Below are positions 34,371 through 43,653 of a stretch of DNA of 64,000 nt, one piece after another. The stretch is from positions 806,001-870,000 of the forward strand of contig NZ_OW824151.1 in NCBI RefSeq assembly GCF_942548115.1, in the 5' to 3' direction. The translations under genes and the position numbers were made by a program. The notes beneath the pieces are model-generated. The model worked only from the letters and a program-made list of their open reading frames with translations, made no database searches and had not been told where the DNA came from. Source of the stretch: Aeromicrobium sp. Leaf245 (lineage in GTDB: Bacteria; Actinomycetota; Actinomycetes; Propionibacteriales; Nocardioidaceae). How positions within the stretch are numbered: position 1 is the first letter of the stretch; each line of letters begins with the position of its first letter.

Positions 34371-35020
34371 GCGCCCGGAGCGCTCGTCGCGCGGTGCTGT
34401 TCGACTTCGGCGGGGTGCTGACCTCGAGCGTCCTCGACGGGTTCGCCGCGTTCGGCCGCGACGAGTGCGGCGACGAGACACTTCCCATGCGCCTGTTCGC
34501 CGAGGACCCCACCGCCCGGCAGCTGCTGGTCGACCACGAGGAGGGGCGCCTCGGGCACGACCCGTTCGAGGCGGGACTCGCCGAGCGCCTTCGCGCCCAG
34601 GGGGTCGAGGTCGAGACCGAGGGACTCATCGGTCGGATGCAGGCACGCCTGGTCCGCGACGAGGCGATGGTCGAGCTGGTCGCGTCGCTGCGGGAGGACG
34701 GTGTGCCGGTCGGTCTGGTGTCCAACTCGCTCGGACGCGACTGCTACGCGGGATTCGACCTGCCCGCGATGTTCGACGCCGTGACCATCTCGGGGCAGGA
34801 GGGCGTGCGCAAGCCGTCACGCCGCCTCTACGAGATCGGGTGCGAACGCCTCGGCGTCGCGCCCCACGAGGCCGTCATGGTCGACGACCTCGCCCAGAAC
34901 ATCGTCGCTGCCGAGCGTCTCGGGATGGCCGGCGTCGTGCACCGCGAGGCGGAGGAGACCGCGGCGCAGCTCTCGCAGCTGCTCGAGGTCGGGGCGAGGA
35001 GGACCTCCACCGTGCAGTGA
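34367..35020 (+). CDS. HAD-IA hydrolase, ACAD10/epoxide hydrolase N-domain type
   Basis: 217 aa HAD hydrolase: nucleophile Asp13 in VLFDFGGVLT, motif II Ser in GLVSNSLG, motif III Lys in VRKPSRRLYEIGCERLGV, and motif IV VDDLAQN. The layout matches the HAD domain found at the N-terminus of ACAD10 and soluble epoxide hydrolase. Position +2 from the nucleophile is Gly15, not the Asp acid/base of typical phosphatases, so its phosphatase activity may be weak or changed. Could remove phosphate from a phosphoacyl-CoA or phosphoacid made by the APH-like kinase at 41586; inferred from domain partnership. Confidence 0.85.
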   Translation: MSARSARRAVLFDFGGVLTSSVLDGFAAFGRDECGDETLPMRLFAEDPTARQLLVDHEEGRLGHDPFEAGLAERLRAQGVEVETEGLIGRMQARLVRDEAMVELVASLREDGVPVGLVSNSLGRDCYAGFDLPAMFDAVTISGQEGVRKPSRRLYEIGCERLGVAPHEAVMVDDLAQNIVAAERLGMAGVVHREAEETAAQLSQLLEVGARRTSTVQ

Positions 35021-35111
35021 TCGGGGGATCGAGCAGCACCCCGGCGCGGCCGTCCGGTCGTTCCGACAGCACTGTCTGCCCACCCGGGCGGACCACCCTC
35101 AGGAGGAACCC

Positions 35112-36086
35112 ATGAACGTTCGACGCTTCGGCATCGGTCTGGTCGTCACCGCGGCCCTGACCGTCACCGCTGCCTGTGGCAGCGGCGACTCGGGCGGGTC
35201 CGGCGACGGAGGCGACGACAGCTACTCGATCGGCATCGTCAAGTTCGCCTCCAGCGACCAGACGTCCGAGCAGGCCATCGCCTCCTTTCAGGCGTACGCG
35301 AAGAAGCAGGGCTGGGAGACCAGCGCGGTCGACCCGCAGGGCGCGGTCGACAAGGCCAACGGCGCGATGCAGGACTACGTCCAGAAGAAGGTCGACCTCA
35401 TCGTCACGGCGGTCTTCGACAGCAACACCCTGACCGCCGGCGCCCAGGCGGCGAAGGCCGCAGGCATCCCGGTGGTCTCGATCTCCGGTGGCACGGCCGA
35501 CGGCATCACCGCCAACCTCGACGCCGGCGTCTCCAACGGTGAGCCCGTCGCCAAGCAGCTCGTGGAGGACATGGGCGGCGCGGGCGACCTGCTCGTCCTG
35601 GGCTACAAGAGCGGCCTGCCGTGCATCGGCCGCGAGGAGGCGCTCGACACGGCGCTGAAGAGCACCGACATCGAGACCACGCGCAACGAGGTGCCGATCC
35701 CCGGCCAGGTCGAGGGCAGCACGCAGTTCACGCAGGCCTGGCTCGCCAAGCACCCGAAGGGCAGCGGCAAGCTCGCGGTCTGGGGATGCTTCGACGACCC
35801 GGCCCTCGGCGCGATCGCCGCGCTCAAGTCGGCCGGCCGTGACGACGTCCTCGTCTACGGCATCAACGGACAGCCGGGTGCCATCAACGCGATCGAGGCC
35901 GGCGACATGCGGGCCACCGTCTTCCTGCTGGCCGACCAGGCCGGCGAGGACTTCGCGAAGCTCGTCCCGGAGTTCGTGGAGGGCGGCGTGGACGCGGAGC
36001 CGCAGGAGGTTCCTCTCACCAACGTGCTGGTCACGACCGACACGATCGACGACTTCCTGGCCGAGTACCCCGACTCGACCAAGTAG
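35112..36086 (+). CDS. substrate-binding lipoprotein of RbsB-type ABC importer 3
   Basis: 324 aa with lipobox TAAC (Cys22) and a Gly/Ser/Asp linker, then a type I periplasmic-binding fold (IGIVKFASSDQTSEQAIASF; VDLIVTAVFDSNTL; VVSISGGTAD). It is shorter than, and not closely like, the two binding proteins in the LacI island. A short inverted repeat GACAG-CA-CTGTC lies at 35065-35076 upstream, and AGGAGGA precedes the ATG by six bases. Solute unknown. Confidence 0.9.
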   Translation: MNVRRFGIGLVVTAALTVTAACGSGDSGGSGDGGDDSYSIGIVKFASSDQTSEQAIASFQAYAKKQGWETSAVDPQGAVDKANGAMQDYVQKKVDLIVTAVFDSNTLTAGAQAAKAAGIPVVSISGGTADGITANLDAGVSNGEPVAKQLVEDMGGAGDLLVLGYKSGLPCIGREEALDTALKSTDIETTRNEVPIPGQVEGSTQFTQAWLAKHPKGSGKLAVWGCFDDPALGAIAALKSAGRDDVLVYGINGQPGAINAIEAGDMRATVFLLADQAGEDFAKLVPEFVEGGVDAEPQEVPLTNVLVTTDTIDDFLAEYPDSTK

Positions 36087-36137
36087 TCCCGACCACGTCC
36101 TCCAGGGCCGGCGCCCTGGAACCCCAGAGGAGTGTGC

Positions 36138-37694
36138 ATGAGCGAAGCAACAGCCCTCGACGACCGCGAGGTCGCCCCGGTGCCCGAGCCGACGTGCCTG
36201 GAGATGTCCGGCATCTCGAAGCAGTTCGGTGGGCACCAGGCCCTGGAGGACGTGTCCATCAGCCTGCGCCCCGGGCGGGTCCTCGCCCTGTGCGGGGCCA
36301 ACGGGGCCGGGAAGTCGACCCTCGTCAGGATCCTGGCCGGGGCGGAGTCGGCCGACGCCGGCACGATCCGCGTCCACGGCGAGCAGGTCTCGATCCACGC
36401 GCCGCAGGACGCGACGCGGCTCGGCCTGAGCTTCATCCACCAGGAGCTCAACCTGGTCCCGAAGTTCACGGCCCTGCAGAACATGGCGATGGGCGCGGAC
36501 CACCACCGCTCCGGCGTCATCGACCAGCGCGGCCTGCGTCGCAAGGCACTAGCCGTCCAGGAGCGCATCGGCTACCGCGTCCCGCTCGACACCAGGGTCG
36601 AGGACCTCGCCGTCTCCGACCGCTGGATGGTCTCGCTCGGCCGCTCGCTCATGCGGGACGCGACCATCGTCGCGATGGACGAGCCGACGGCGTCGTTCAC
36701 CCAGGAGGAGGCCGAGCGGCTCTACGGCATCATCGACGAGCTCACGGCCGACGGCGTCGGGATCCTCTACATCTCGCACCGCCTGGAGGAGGTGCTGCAG
36801 GTCGCCGACGACGTGACGGTGCTGCGCAACGGCCGACTGGTCGGGAGCTTCGCCGCGGCCGACCTGGACGTCCCCGCGCTCACCCGCCACATCGTCGGTC
36901 GGGACGTGGAGGAGGTCACCCACCGCGAGACGGAGGGCGACCCCACGCAGGCTCCCGAGCTCCTGCGCGTGCAGGGCCTGACCCGCCTGCCGCGGGTGCA
37001 CGACGTCGACCTGACCCTGCACCGGGGGGAGATCCTCGGCGTGGCCGGCCTCGTCGGGGCGGGTCGCACCGAGCTGGCGCGCATGCTCATCGGGGCGGAC
37101 CCGGTCGGCTCCGGCTCGATGACGCTCGACGGACGCCCGTACGCACCGCGCTCGCCCTTCGAGGCGATCCGTGCCGGTGTCGCACTCGTGCCCGAGGAGC
37201 GTCGTTCCCAGGGCCTGATCCTGCGCAACTCCGTCAGCTCCAACCTCAACATGGCCTCGTTGCGCGACCCCGAGAAGCGGCTGGGCACGTTCAGCCCGCG
37301 CAGGGCGGCGCGCATCGCCCGCGACGCGGTGTCCCGGTTCGGCGTCAAGGCCGGCTCCGTCCACGAGAAGGTCGGTGAGCTCAGCGGCGGGAACCAGCAG
37401 AAGATCGTCGTCGGAAAGAACGTGCTCGCCGGCCCACGACTGCTGATCCTGGACGAGCCCACCGTCGGCGTCGACGTCGGCGCCCGCAGCGAGATCTACG
37501 ACATCATCCGGGCGCTCGCCGCCGAGGGGACCTCGATCCTCATGATCTCCAGCGACTTCGAGGAGCTCGCCATCTGCGACCGCGTCGTCGTGATGCGCGA
37601 AGGAACCATCACCGCCACGGTGCCCGCCGCCCGGGCCACGAAGGACCGTCTCACCTCGCTCTGCTTCGGCTCGACAGAACAGGACCTCGCATGA
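36138..37694 (+). CDS. sugar-type ABC importer 3, duplicated ATPase
   Basis: 518 aa; ATG 36138 follows AGAGGAG by five bases and is preferred over GTG 36132. Domain 1 has Walker A GANGAGKST (53-61) and Walker B VAMDEPTASF, with LSGGQ changed to LAVSDRWMV. Domain 2 has Walker A GLVGAGRTE (the usual degenerate RbsA form), signature LSGGNQQKIVVGKNV and Walker B LLILDEPTVGVDVGARSEIYDII. This one is closer to RbsA/MglA than the two in the LacI island. Overlaps the permease by four bases. Confidence 0.93.
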   Translation: MSEATALDDREVAPVPEPTCLEMSGISKQFGGHQALEDVSISLRPGRVLALCGANGAGKSTLVRILAGAESADAGTIRVHGEQVSIHAPQDATRLGLSFIHQELNLVPKFTALQNMAMGADHHRSGVIDQRGLRRKALAVQERIGYRVPLDTRVEDLAVSDRWMVSLGRSLMRDATIVAMDEPTASFTQEEAERLYGIIDELTADGVGILYISHRLEEVLQVADDVTVLRNGRLVGSFAAADLDVPALTRHIVGRDVEEVTHRETEGDPTQAPELLRVQGLTRLPRVHDVDLTLHRGEILGVAGLVGAGRTELARMLIGADPVGSGSMTLDGRPYAPRSPFEAIRAGVALVPEERRSQGLILRNSVSSNLNMASLRDPEKRLGTFSPRRAARIARDAVSRFGVKAGSVHEKVGELSGGNQQKIVVGKNVLAGPRLLILDEPTVGVDVGARSEIYDIIRALAAEGTSILMISSDFEELAICDRVVVMREGTITATVPAARATKDRLTSLCFGSTEQDLA

Positions 37695-38695
37695 CCGTCA
37701 CCGCGCTCGACCCCACGGCCGTCGTCGCCACCCCCTCCACCAGCACACGCGTGTGGAAGTGGTTCGGCCGCTACGGCGCCCTCCTCGTCCTCGCCGTCCT
37801 GGTCGTCAGCACGAGCATCCTCGAGCCCGACACCTTCGCGACCTGGGACAACTTCATCAACATCCTGAACCAGAGCGCCCTGTCGGCGATCATCGCGATG
37901 GGGCTGACGTTCGCGCTGGTCACGGGCGAGTTCGACCTCAGCATCGGCAACGTCGCGAGCCTGTCCGGCGTCATCTGCCTCTCGGCGATGGTCGACCAGG
38001 AGATCGGGGTCGTCGCCGCGCTCGTGCTGGCCGTCGTGATCGGTGCCGTGGTCGGACTCGCGAACGGCCTGGTGGTCACGCTGCTGAACGTGAACGCGCT
38101 CGTCGCGACCCTCGGCATCGGCACGGTCGCGGTCGGCATCAACTACGCCGTCGCCGGTGGCACGCCGGTGGGCCTGCCGGACCCGGCCGGCTTCATCCAG
38201 CTGACGCTCGGCCGCTTCCTGGGGATCCCGTACCCGGTGTTCATGATGCTCGGCCTCGCCGCCGTGCTGTGGTTCATCCTCAACCGCACCGTGCTCGGGC
38301 AGTCGATGCAGGCGGTCGGCGGCAACGCCGTGGCCGCCCAGCTCTCGGGCATCCGCGTCGACCGGGTGCGTGTCTTCGCCTTCGTCATCTGTGGCATCTG
38401 TGCCGCCCTCACCGGCATCCTGCTGGCGTCGCGCACCGGCAGCGCGGCGGTCTCCGGCGGAGACAGCTACCTGCTTGCCGCGTTCGCCGCAGCCTTCTTC
38501 GGGTCCGCGGTCCTGCGCGACGGCGAGTTCCACGTCATCGGCACGCTGATCGGCGTCGTCACGGTCTCGGTGGGCTTCAACGCCATCGCCCTCGTCGGGC
38601 TCGAGACCTACTGGCAGTACCTGTTCCAGGGTCTGCTCCTGATCCTCGGTGTCGGGGTGGGCTCGCTGGCTCGCCGCCGAGCCTCGATGGCCTAG
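37691..38695 (+). CDS. ABC importer 3 permease (RbsC-like)
   Basis: 334 aa with about ten hydrophobic segments. MGLTFALVTGEFDLSIGNVASLSG, GLANGLVVTLLNVNALVATLG and VGGNAVAAQLSGIRVDRVRVFAF are the conserved RbsC-type loops. Completes an SBP-ATPase-permease operon lying inside the acyl-CoA island, so the transported solute may be the acid or lactone that the island degrades. Site B operator follows 20 bases after its stop. Confidence 0.92.
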   Translation: MTVTALDPTAVVATPSTSTRVWKWFGRYGALLVLAVLVVSTSILEPDTFATWDNFINILNQSALSAIIAMGLTFALVTGEFDLSIGNVASLSGVICLSAMVDQEIGVVAALVLAVVIGAVVGLANGLVVTLLNVNALVATLGIGTVAVGINYAVAGGTPVGLPDPAGFIQLTLGRFLGIPYPVFMMLGLAAVLWFILNRTVLGQSMQAVGGNAVAAQLSGIRVDRVRVFAFVICGICAALTGILLASRTGSAAVSGGDSYLLAAFAAAFFGSAVLRDGEFHVIGTLIGVVTVSVGFNAIALVGLETYWQYLFQGLLLILGVGVGSLARRRASMA

Positions 38696-38714
38696 CGTGG
38701 GCAGGACCAATTTC

Positions 38715-38743
38715 ATGAAGTTGAACTCAGATTCATGTAAGGT
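38715..38743 (+). promoter_or_regulatory. promoter with TetR-type operator before enoyl-CoA hydratase (site B)
   Basis: ATGAA-N12-TTCAT spans 38715-38736 and shares the inner GAAC...G pattern of sites A and C. ATGAAG (38715-38720) is followed after 17 bases by TAAGGT (38738-38743). On the minus strand the matching hexamer is absent, in keeping with the upstream gene being on the + strand. The start codon is seven bases after the -10-like box, so the mRNA may be nearly leaderless. Confidence 0.7.
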
Positions 38744-38749
38744 CGAGTC

Positions 38750-39568
38750 ATGACGACGACGTCCCCGGAGGAGACGAGGTCCGAGCCGACCGTGCTCTCC
38801 GAGCGACGCGGTGCGGTGCTCGTCCTCACCCTCCACCGGCCCGAGCGGCTCAACGCCTGGACCAACGCCATGGAGGACGAGTACTTCGCCGCGCTGCTGG
38901 CGGCCGACGAGGATCCCGACGTGCGCGCGGTGGTGGTCACCGGTGCAGGCCGAGGCTTCTGCGCCGGCGCCGACATGGGCGACCTGGCGGGCGCGGCGGA
39001 CGCCACCGACGCCGAGATCGACCGCCCGCTCCCGCGGCACCTGCCGCTCACGCTCCGCAAGCCGCTCGTGGCCGCGGTCAACGGGGCCGCGGCCGGCCTC
39101 GGCATGGTCGAGACGCTCTACTGCGACGTGCGCTTCGCCTCGCCCGACGCGGTGTTCCTCACGGCCTTCTCGCGTCGCGGTCTCGTGGCCGAGTACGGCA
39201 TGGCCTGGCTGCTCCAGCGGCTCGTCGGGCCCGGACGCGCGGCGGACCTGCTGCTCTCCGGGCGACGCGTCGACGGGGACGAGGCGCACCGCATCGGGCT
39301 CGTCGAGCACCTCGTGCCCGCCGACGAGCTGCTCGAGCGGGCCGTCGCCTACGCCGCCGACCTCACGACGTCCTGCTCCCCGTGGTCGATGGCCACGATC
39401 AAGTCCCAGCTGCTCCTCGACGCCGAGCGCAGCTTCGCCGAGTCGGTGCAGGCCGCCGACGTCCTGATGCGCGAGTCCTTCCGGGGCTCCGACATCGCCG
39501 AGGGCGTCGCGAGCTTCGCCGAACGGCGCCCGCCGGTGTTCGCACCGCTACCTCGCAAGGAGATCTGA
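38750..39568 (+). CDS. enoyl-CoA hydratase/isomerase family protein
   Basis: 272 aa crotonase fold. The first oxyanion-hole segment GAGRGFCAGADMGDL is near residues 65-79 and the second, VNGAAAGLGMVETLYCDVRFAS, near 109-130; LVAEYGMAWLLQRLVGPGRA follows. Crotonase Glu residues can be seen only at METL/AEYG positions, so hydratase versus isomerase is open. Coupled to the acyl-CoA dehydrogenase (TGATG) behind site B. Confidence 0.9.
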   Translation: MTTTSPEETRSEPTVLSERRGAVLVLTLHRPERLNAWTNAMEDEYFAALLAADEDPDVRAVVVTGAGRGFCAGADMGDLAGAADATDAEIDRPLPRHLPLTLRKPLVAAVNGAAAGLGMVETLYCDVRFASPDAVFLTAFSRRGLVAEYGMAWLLQRLVGPGRAADLLLSGRRVDGDEAHRIGLVEHLVPADELLERAVAYAADLTTSCSPWSMATIKSQLLLDAERSFAESVQAADVLMRESFRGSDIAEGVASFAERRPPVFAPLPRKEI

Positions 39569-40803
39569 TGGAGTTCGCACCGAGCCAGAGGTCCGTGGAG
39601 TACCAGGAGAAGCTCCTGGAGTTCATGGACGGCTACGTCTACCCCGCCGAGTCCGTCTACGCCGCCCAGATGGCGGAGTCGGGCAACGCCAACTTCCACC
39701 CGCCCATCCTCGAGGAGCTCAAGACCGAGGCCAGGAAGCGTGGTCTGTGGAACCTCTTCCACCCGCACGAGCGCGAGGACTGGGGAGCCCCCGGCCTGAG
39801 CAACCTCGACTACGCGCCGCTCGCCGAGATCACCGGACGCAGCCCCTACATCGCCCCCGAGGCGATCAACTGCAACGCCCCCGACACGGGCAACATGGAG
39901 GTGCTCGAGCTCTTCGGCACCGACGAGCACAAGGAGAAGTGGCTCAAGCCGCTCCTCGCCGGTGAGATCAACTCGGCCTTCTGCATGACCGAGCCGGAGG
40001 TCGCGAGCTCGGACGCCACCAACGTCCAGCTGCGCATGGACGCCGACGGCGACGAGTACGTGCTCAACGGCCGCAAGTGGTTCGCCTCCAACGCGCTGCA
40101 CGCCAACTGCAAGGTCCTGATCGTCATGGGCAAGACCGACGTCGAGGCCGCGACCCACCGCCAGCAGTCGATGATGGTGGTCCCGCTCGACACCCCCGGC
40201 ATCACGATCGTCCGAGGGCTCCCGGTCTTCGGCTACATGGACCGCGAGGGTCACGCGGAGATCCTGTTCGAGGACGTCCGGGTGCCCAAGACCGCCCTGC
40301 TCGCCGGCGAGGGTGACGGCTTCATGATCAGCCAGGCCCGCCTGGGACCCGGTCGCATCCACCACTGCATGCGGTCGATCGGCATGGCCGAGCGCGCCCT
40401 GGACCTGATGATCGAGCGCGCGCAGAACCGGGTCACGTTCGGCGAGCCCGTGGCCAACCGGTCCAACATCCAGGACTGGATCGCCGAGGCGCGCATCGAC
40501 ATCGAGATGATCCGTCTGCTCACGTTCAAGACCGCTTGGCTGATGGACACGGTCGGCAACCAGAAGGCGCGCACCGAGATCGCGGCGATCAAGGTGGCCG
40601 CTCCGGCCGTCGCGCTCAAGATCATCGACCGCGCGATCCAGGTGCACGGCGGTGGCGGCATCACCGACGACTTCCCGCTCGCCAGCTTCTACGCCCACCA
40701 GCGCACGCTGCGCCTGGCCGACGGCCCGGACGAGGTGCACAAGCGCACCATCGCCCAGGTCGAGCTGCGCCGGATCAACGCCGACTGGAACAAGAAGAGG
40801 TGA
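39568..40803 (+). CDS. acyl-CoA dehydrogenase (ACAD10/11-like)
   Basis: 411 aa FAD-dependent acyl-CoA dehydrogenase. FCMTEPEVASSDATN (about 136-150), QVHGGGGITDDFPLA (about 353) and the N-terminal LFHPHEREDWGAPGLSNLDYAPLAE segment agree with the ACAD10/ACAD11 and LvaC branch more than with short-chain types. It is followed at once by an SDR and an APH-fold kinase, the same partners as in the levulinate operon. It may convert a 4-phosphoacyl-CoA toward the enoyl/3-hydroxy form, as LvaC does; inference. Confidence 0.9.
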   Translation: MEFAPSQRSVEYQEKLLEFMDGYVYPAESVYAAQMAESGNANFHPPILEELKTEARKRGLWNLFHPHEREDWGAPGLSNLDYAPLAEITGRSPYIAPEAINCNAPDTGNMEVLELFGTDEHKEKWLKPLLAGEINSAFCMTEPEVASSDATNVQLRMDADGDEYVLNGRKWFASNALHANCKVLIVMGKTDVEAATHRQQSMMVVPLDTPGITIVRGLPVFGYMDREGHAEILFEDVRVPKTALLAGEGDGFMISQARLGPGRIHHCMRSIGMAERALDLMIERAQNRVTFGEPVANRSNIQDWIAEARIDIEMIRLLTFKTAWLMDTVGNQKARTEIAAIKVAAPAVALKIIDRAIQVHGGGGITDDFPLASFYAHQRTLRLADGPDEVHKRTIAQVELRRINADWNKKR

Positions 40804-41582
40804 GCGAGCCGCTCGCGGGCCGCACCGCGATCGTCACGGGCGCCTCGCGCGGCATCGGCCTCGCGGCCGCGGCGGCGCTGCACGACGCAGGCGCCAACGT
40901 GGTGCTCACGGCACGGACGGAGGAGGCGGCCCGTGCGGCCGCCGACTCCGTCGGCCCGCGGGCGCTCGGGATCGGGGCCCACGCGACCGACGAGGACCTC
41001 GCCCGCGCGTGCGTGGAGCGGACGGTGGAGGCGTTCGGCAGCGTCGACGTGCTGGTCAACAACGCCGGCACCAACCCGGCCTACGGCCCGGTGCTCGCGC
41101 AGGACCACGGCCGCTTCGCGAAGACGCTCGACGTGAACCTGTGGGCGCCGATCCTGTGGTCACGCCTCGTGGTCGACGCCTGGATGGGCGAGCACGGCGG
41201 CTCGATCGTGAACACGGCCTCGATCGGCGGCCTGTCGGTCGGGCCCGACCTCGGGATCTACCACGTGTCGAAGGCCGCCCTCATCCACCTGACGAAGCAG
41301 CTCGCGATCGAGCTCGCACCGTCGATCCGGGTCAACGCCGTCGCGCCGGGTGTCGTGCGGACGAAGCTGGCCGAGGCGCTGTGGAAGGAGCACGAGGGAG
41401 CCGTGGTGGAGCGGACGCCGCTCGCCCGGATCGGCGAGCCCGACGACGTCGGGGCGGCCGTGCTGTTCCTCGCATCGTCCGCGTCGTCCTGGATCACCGG
41501 CGAGACGCTCGTCATCGACGGCGGCCAGATGATCGGGTCCGGTGCGGCGGCCGATGCCCTCGCGGCGCGGGTCGAGGGCTGA
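40800..41582 (+). CDS. SDR family oxidoreductase
   Basis: 260 aa using GTG 40800, which overlaps the acyl-CoA dehydrogenase stop; the product then begins VSEPLAGRTAIVTGASRGIG. NNAGTNPAYG, catalytic NTASI and YHVSK, and SSWITGETLVIDGG are typical. NNAGTNPAYGP is common in actinobacterial SDRs of acyl-CoA pathways. Likely keto/hydroxy acyl-CoA interconversion; in an Lva-type scheme it would be the LvaD analogue. Confidence 0.9.
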   Translation: MSEPLAGRTAIVTGASRGIGLAAAAALHDAGANVVLTARTEEAARAAADSVGPRALGIGAHATDEDLARACVERTVEAFGSVDVLVNNAGTNPAYGPVLAQDHGRFAKTLDVNLWAPILWSRLVVDAWMGEHGGSIVNTASIGGLSVGPDLGIYHVSKAALIHLTKQLAIELAPSIRVNAVAPGVVRTKLAEALWKEHEGAVVERTPLARIGEPDDVGAAVLFLASSASSWITGETLVIDGGQMIGSGAAADALAARVEG

Positions 41583-41585
41583 GTC

Positions 41586-42644
41586 GTGCCCGGGACCGCG
41601 ACCGACGTCGCGCTGGACCTGGACGTGCTCGCCGCGCTGCTGCGTGCCGACGGCCACGAGGTGCAGGGAGGCCTCGTGGCCGACCGGGTGGGTCGCGGCC
41701 AGTCGAACCTGACCTACCTCGTGCGCGACGAGCACGGCGCTCGCTGGATCGTCCGGCGCCCGCCACGTGGCGAGCTGCTCGCCTCGGCGCACGACGTGCT
41801 GCGCGAGCACCGGATCCTCGCGGCGCTCTCGGACACCGACGTGCCCGTGCCGCAGGTCCTGGGACGCTACGTGGACGACGCCCTCGCCGAGACCCCGGTG
41901 GTGGTCATGGAGCACGTCGACGGGCTGGTCGTCGACCGCGACGAGGTGGCAGAGGGCCTGGGCCTCTCGCTGCGGGCCGCGATCGGACCGTCGCTCGCAC
42001 GCACGCTCGCGGCGGTGCACGAGGTCGACGTCGACGAGGTGGGGCTGGGTGACCTCGCGAGCCGCTCGCCGTACGCCGCCCGCCAGCTCAAGCGCTGGTC
42101 CCGGCAGTGGGAGGCCTCGCGCACGCGTGACCTGCCCCGGCTCGACGCCATGACCGAGCTCCTGCGCCGGCGCATGCCGGAGCAGTCCACGCACGCTGGG
42201 CGCGACGTCGCCCTCGTGCACGGTGACTTCCACCTGCGCAACGTCATCGTCGACCCCGAGCTGGGCGACGTGCGTGCCGTGCTCGACTGGGAGCTCAGCA
42301 CCCTCGGCGACCCGCTCGCCGACATCGGCAGCCTGCTCGCCTACTGGCCGGAGGCCTCCGACGGTGCGACCCACGCGTTCGCCGCGTCCGCGCTGCCGGG
42401 CTTCTCCTCGCGCGAGCAGATCGCCACGACCTACCTGGAGGCCTCGGGCCGCGAGCGGTCCGACCTCGACTACTGGCACGCCCTCGGTCTCTGGAAGATC
42501 GCCGTCATCGCCGAGGGCGTGATGCGGCGGGCCCTGGACGAGCCGAGCAACGCCGCCGACGGCGGCCCACCCGTGCCGGAGGCCATCGACCAGCTGGTCG
42601 AGCGCGCCTGGGTCGTCGTCGAGACCGCCGGTCTCGACCGCTGA
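41586..42644 (+). CDS. APH-fold phosphotransferase (ACAD10/11 kinase, LvaA-like)
   Basis: 352 aa from GTG 41586. N-terminal Gly-rich region GRGQSNLTYLV, the ATP-binding Arg/Lys in WIVRRPP, catalytic loop VHGDFHLRN (His212, Asp214) and Mg-binding LDWELSTLGDPLADIG (Asp234) are those of the ACAD11-type aminoglycoside phosphotransferase fold. In ACAD10/11 and LvaA this kinase phosphorylates the 4-hydroxyl of a 4-hydroxyacyl-CoA. Neighbours (acyl-CoA dehydrogenase and SDR) match, so the same chemistry is inferred here. Confidence 0.9.
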   Translation: MPGTATDVALDLDVLAALLRADGHEVQGGLVADRVGRGQSNLTYLVRDEHGARWIVRRPPRGELLASAHDVLREHRILAALSDTDVPVPQVLGRYVDDALAETPVVVMEHVDGLVVDRDEVAEGLGLSLRAAIGPSLARTLAAVHEVDVDEVGLGDLASRSPYAARQLKRWSRQWEASRTRDLPRLDAMTELLRRRMPEQSTHAGRDVALVHGDFHLRNVIVDPELGDVRAVLDWELSTLGDPLADIGSLLAYWPEASDGATHAFAASALPGFSSREQIATTYLEASGRERSDLDYWHALGLWKIAVIAEGVMRRALDEPSNAADGGPPVPEAIDQLVERAWVVVETAGLDR

Positions 42645-42696
42645 CCAGCCCACCCATGATCCGACCCCACCCGATCCACGACCGAAGGAGCACGAC

Positions 42697-43653
42697 ATGA
42701 CCGAGACCCCCTACGTGGGCGACTTCCTGAAGGACTCCCCGAGGAACTGGGGCAAGTGGGGGCCCGACGACGAGGTGGGCTCGTTGAACTACCTCACGAG
42801 TGCGGAGGTGCTCCGCGGCGTCGCCGAGGTCCGGTCGGGCGAGGTCTTCACGCTCCAGGTGCGGATGGGCGATCCGTCCGGCGACCCGGTGTGGCCGGGC
42901 CGCGAGAGCATCCAGCGCACGAACGTGATGGACGAGGGCTTCTTCCAGCGGGGCGAGGGCGTGGAGACGCCCGGCGGAGCGCACTACTCCGACGACGTCG
43001 CGACGCTCTACCTGCAGGCGTCCACGCAGTACGACTCCCTCGGCCACGTCTGGTACGACGGCCAGATCTGGAACGGCTACGACGCCGCCACCACCGACGG
43101 CGCGATGGAGAAGGCGTCGGTCCTGCCCATCGCCGAACGCGGTGTGGTCGGGCGCGGCGTGCTGATCGACGTCGCGCGCCACCGGGGCAAGGCGGCGCTC
43201 GACAAGGGGGAGACCTTCACCCACGAGGACCTGCTGGAGATCGCTGCCGCGCAGGGTTCCACGATCGAGAAGCACGACATCCTGGTCGTCCGCACCGGCT
43301 TCGTCGGGTCCTTCTACCGGCAGAGCGCCGAGGAGTTCTACGACGGCTTCCTCGAGCCGGGACTCACCTACAGCCCCGAGCTCGTCGAGTGGTTCCAGGC
43401 GATGGAGATCCCGAACCTCGTCACGGACACGATCGCGAACGAGGTGACGCTGGAGCCCTCGAGCGGTGTCACGCTGCCGCTGCACAGCGCCCTCATGCGC
43501 AACCTGGGCGTCGCGTTCACGGAGATCGCGTGGCTGGAGGACCTCGCCGCCGCCTGTGCCGCGGACGAGCGCTGGACGTTCCTCTACACGGCGGCACCGC
43601 TCAAGGTCGTCGGTGGCACGGGCGCCCCCGTGAACCCGGTGGTCGTGCGATGA
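42697..43653 (+). CDS. cyclase family protein (metal-dependent, kynurenine formamidase-like)
   Basis: 318 aa Cyclase (PF04199-type) fold. The metal motif is the variant TQYDSLGHVWYDG (about 110-122) in place of HxGTHxDxPxH, with Gln, Asp and His as probable ligands. GVLIDVARHRGK, ILVVRTGF and LPLHSALMRNLGV are conserved in this subfamily. Members hydrolyse cyclic or formamide substrates or lactones. Followed by an overlapping ABM-domain gene. GAAGGAG precedes the ATG by eight bases. Confidence 0.85.
   Translation: MTETPYVGDFLKDSPRNWGKWGPDDEVGSLNYLTSAEVLRGVAEVRSGEVFTLQVRMGDPSGDPVWPGRESIQRTNVMDEGFFQRGEGVETPGGAHYSDDVATLYLQASTQYDSLGHVWYDGQIWNGYDAATTDGAMEKASVLPIAERGVVGRGVLIDVARHRGKAALDKGETFTHEDLLEIAAAQGSTIEKHDILVVRTGFVGSFYRQSAEEFYDGFLEPGLTYSPELVEWFQAMEIPNLVTDTIANEVTLEPSSGVTLPLHSALMRNLGVAFTEIAWLEDLAAACAADERWTFLYTAAPLKVVGGTGAPVNPVVVR

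Noticed and set aside
35065-35076. GACAG-CA-CTGTC as a regulator site for importer 3
   Set aside because: Short repeat found once, with no second copy at another promoter; kept only as a remark.
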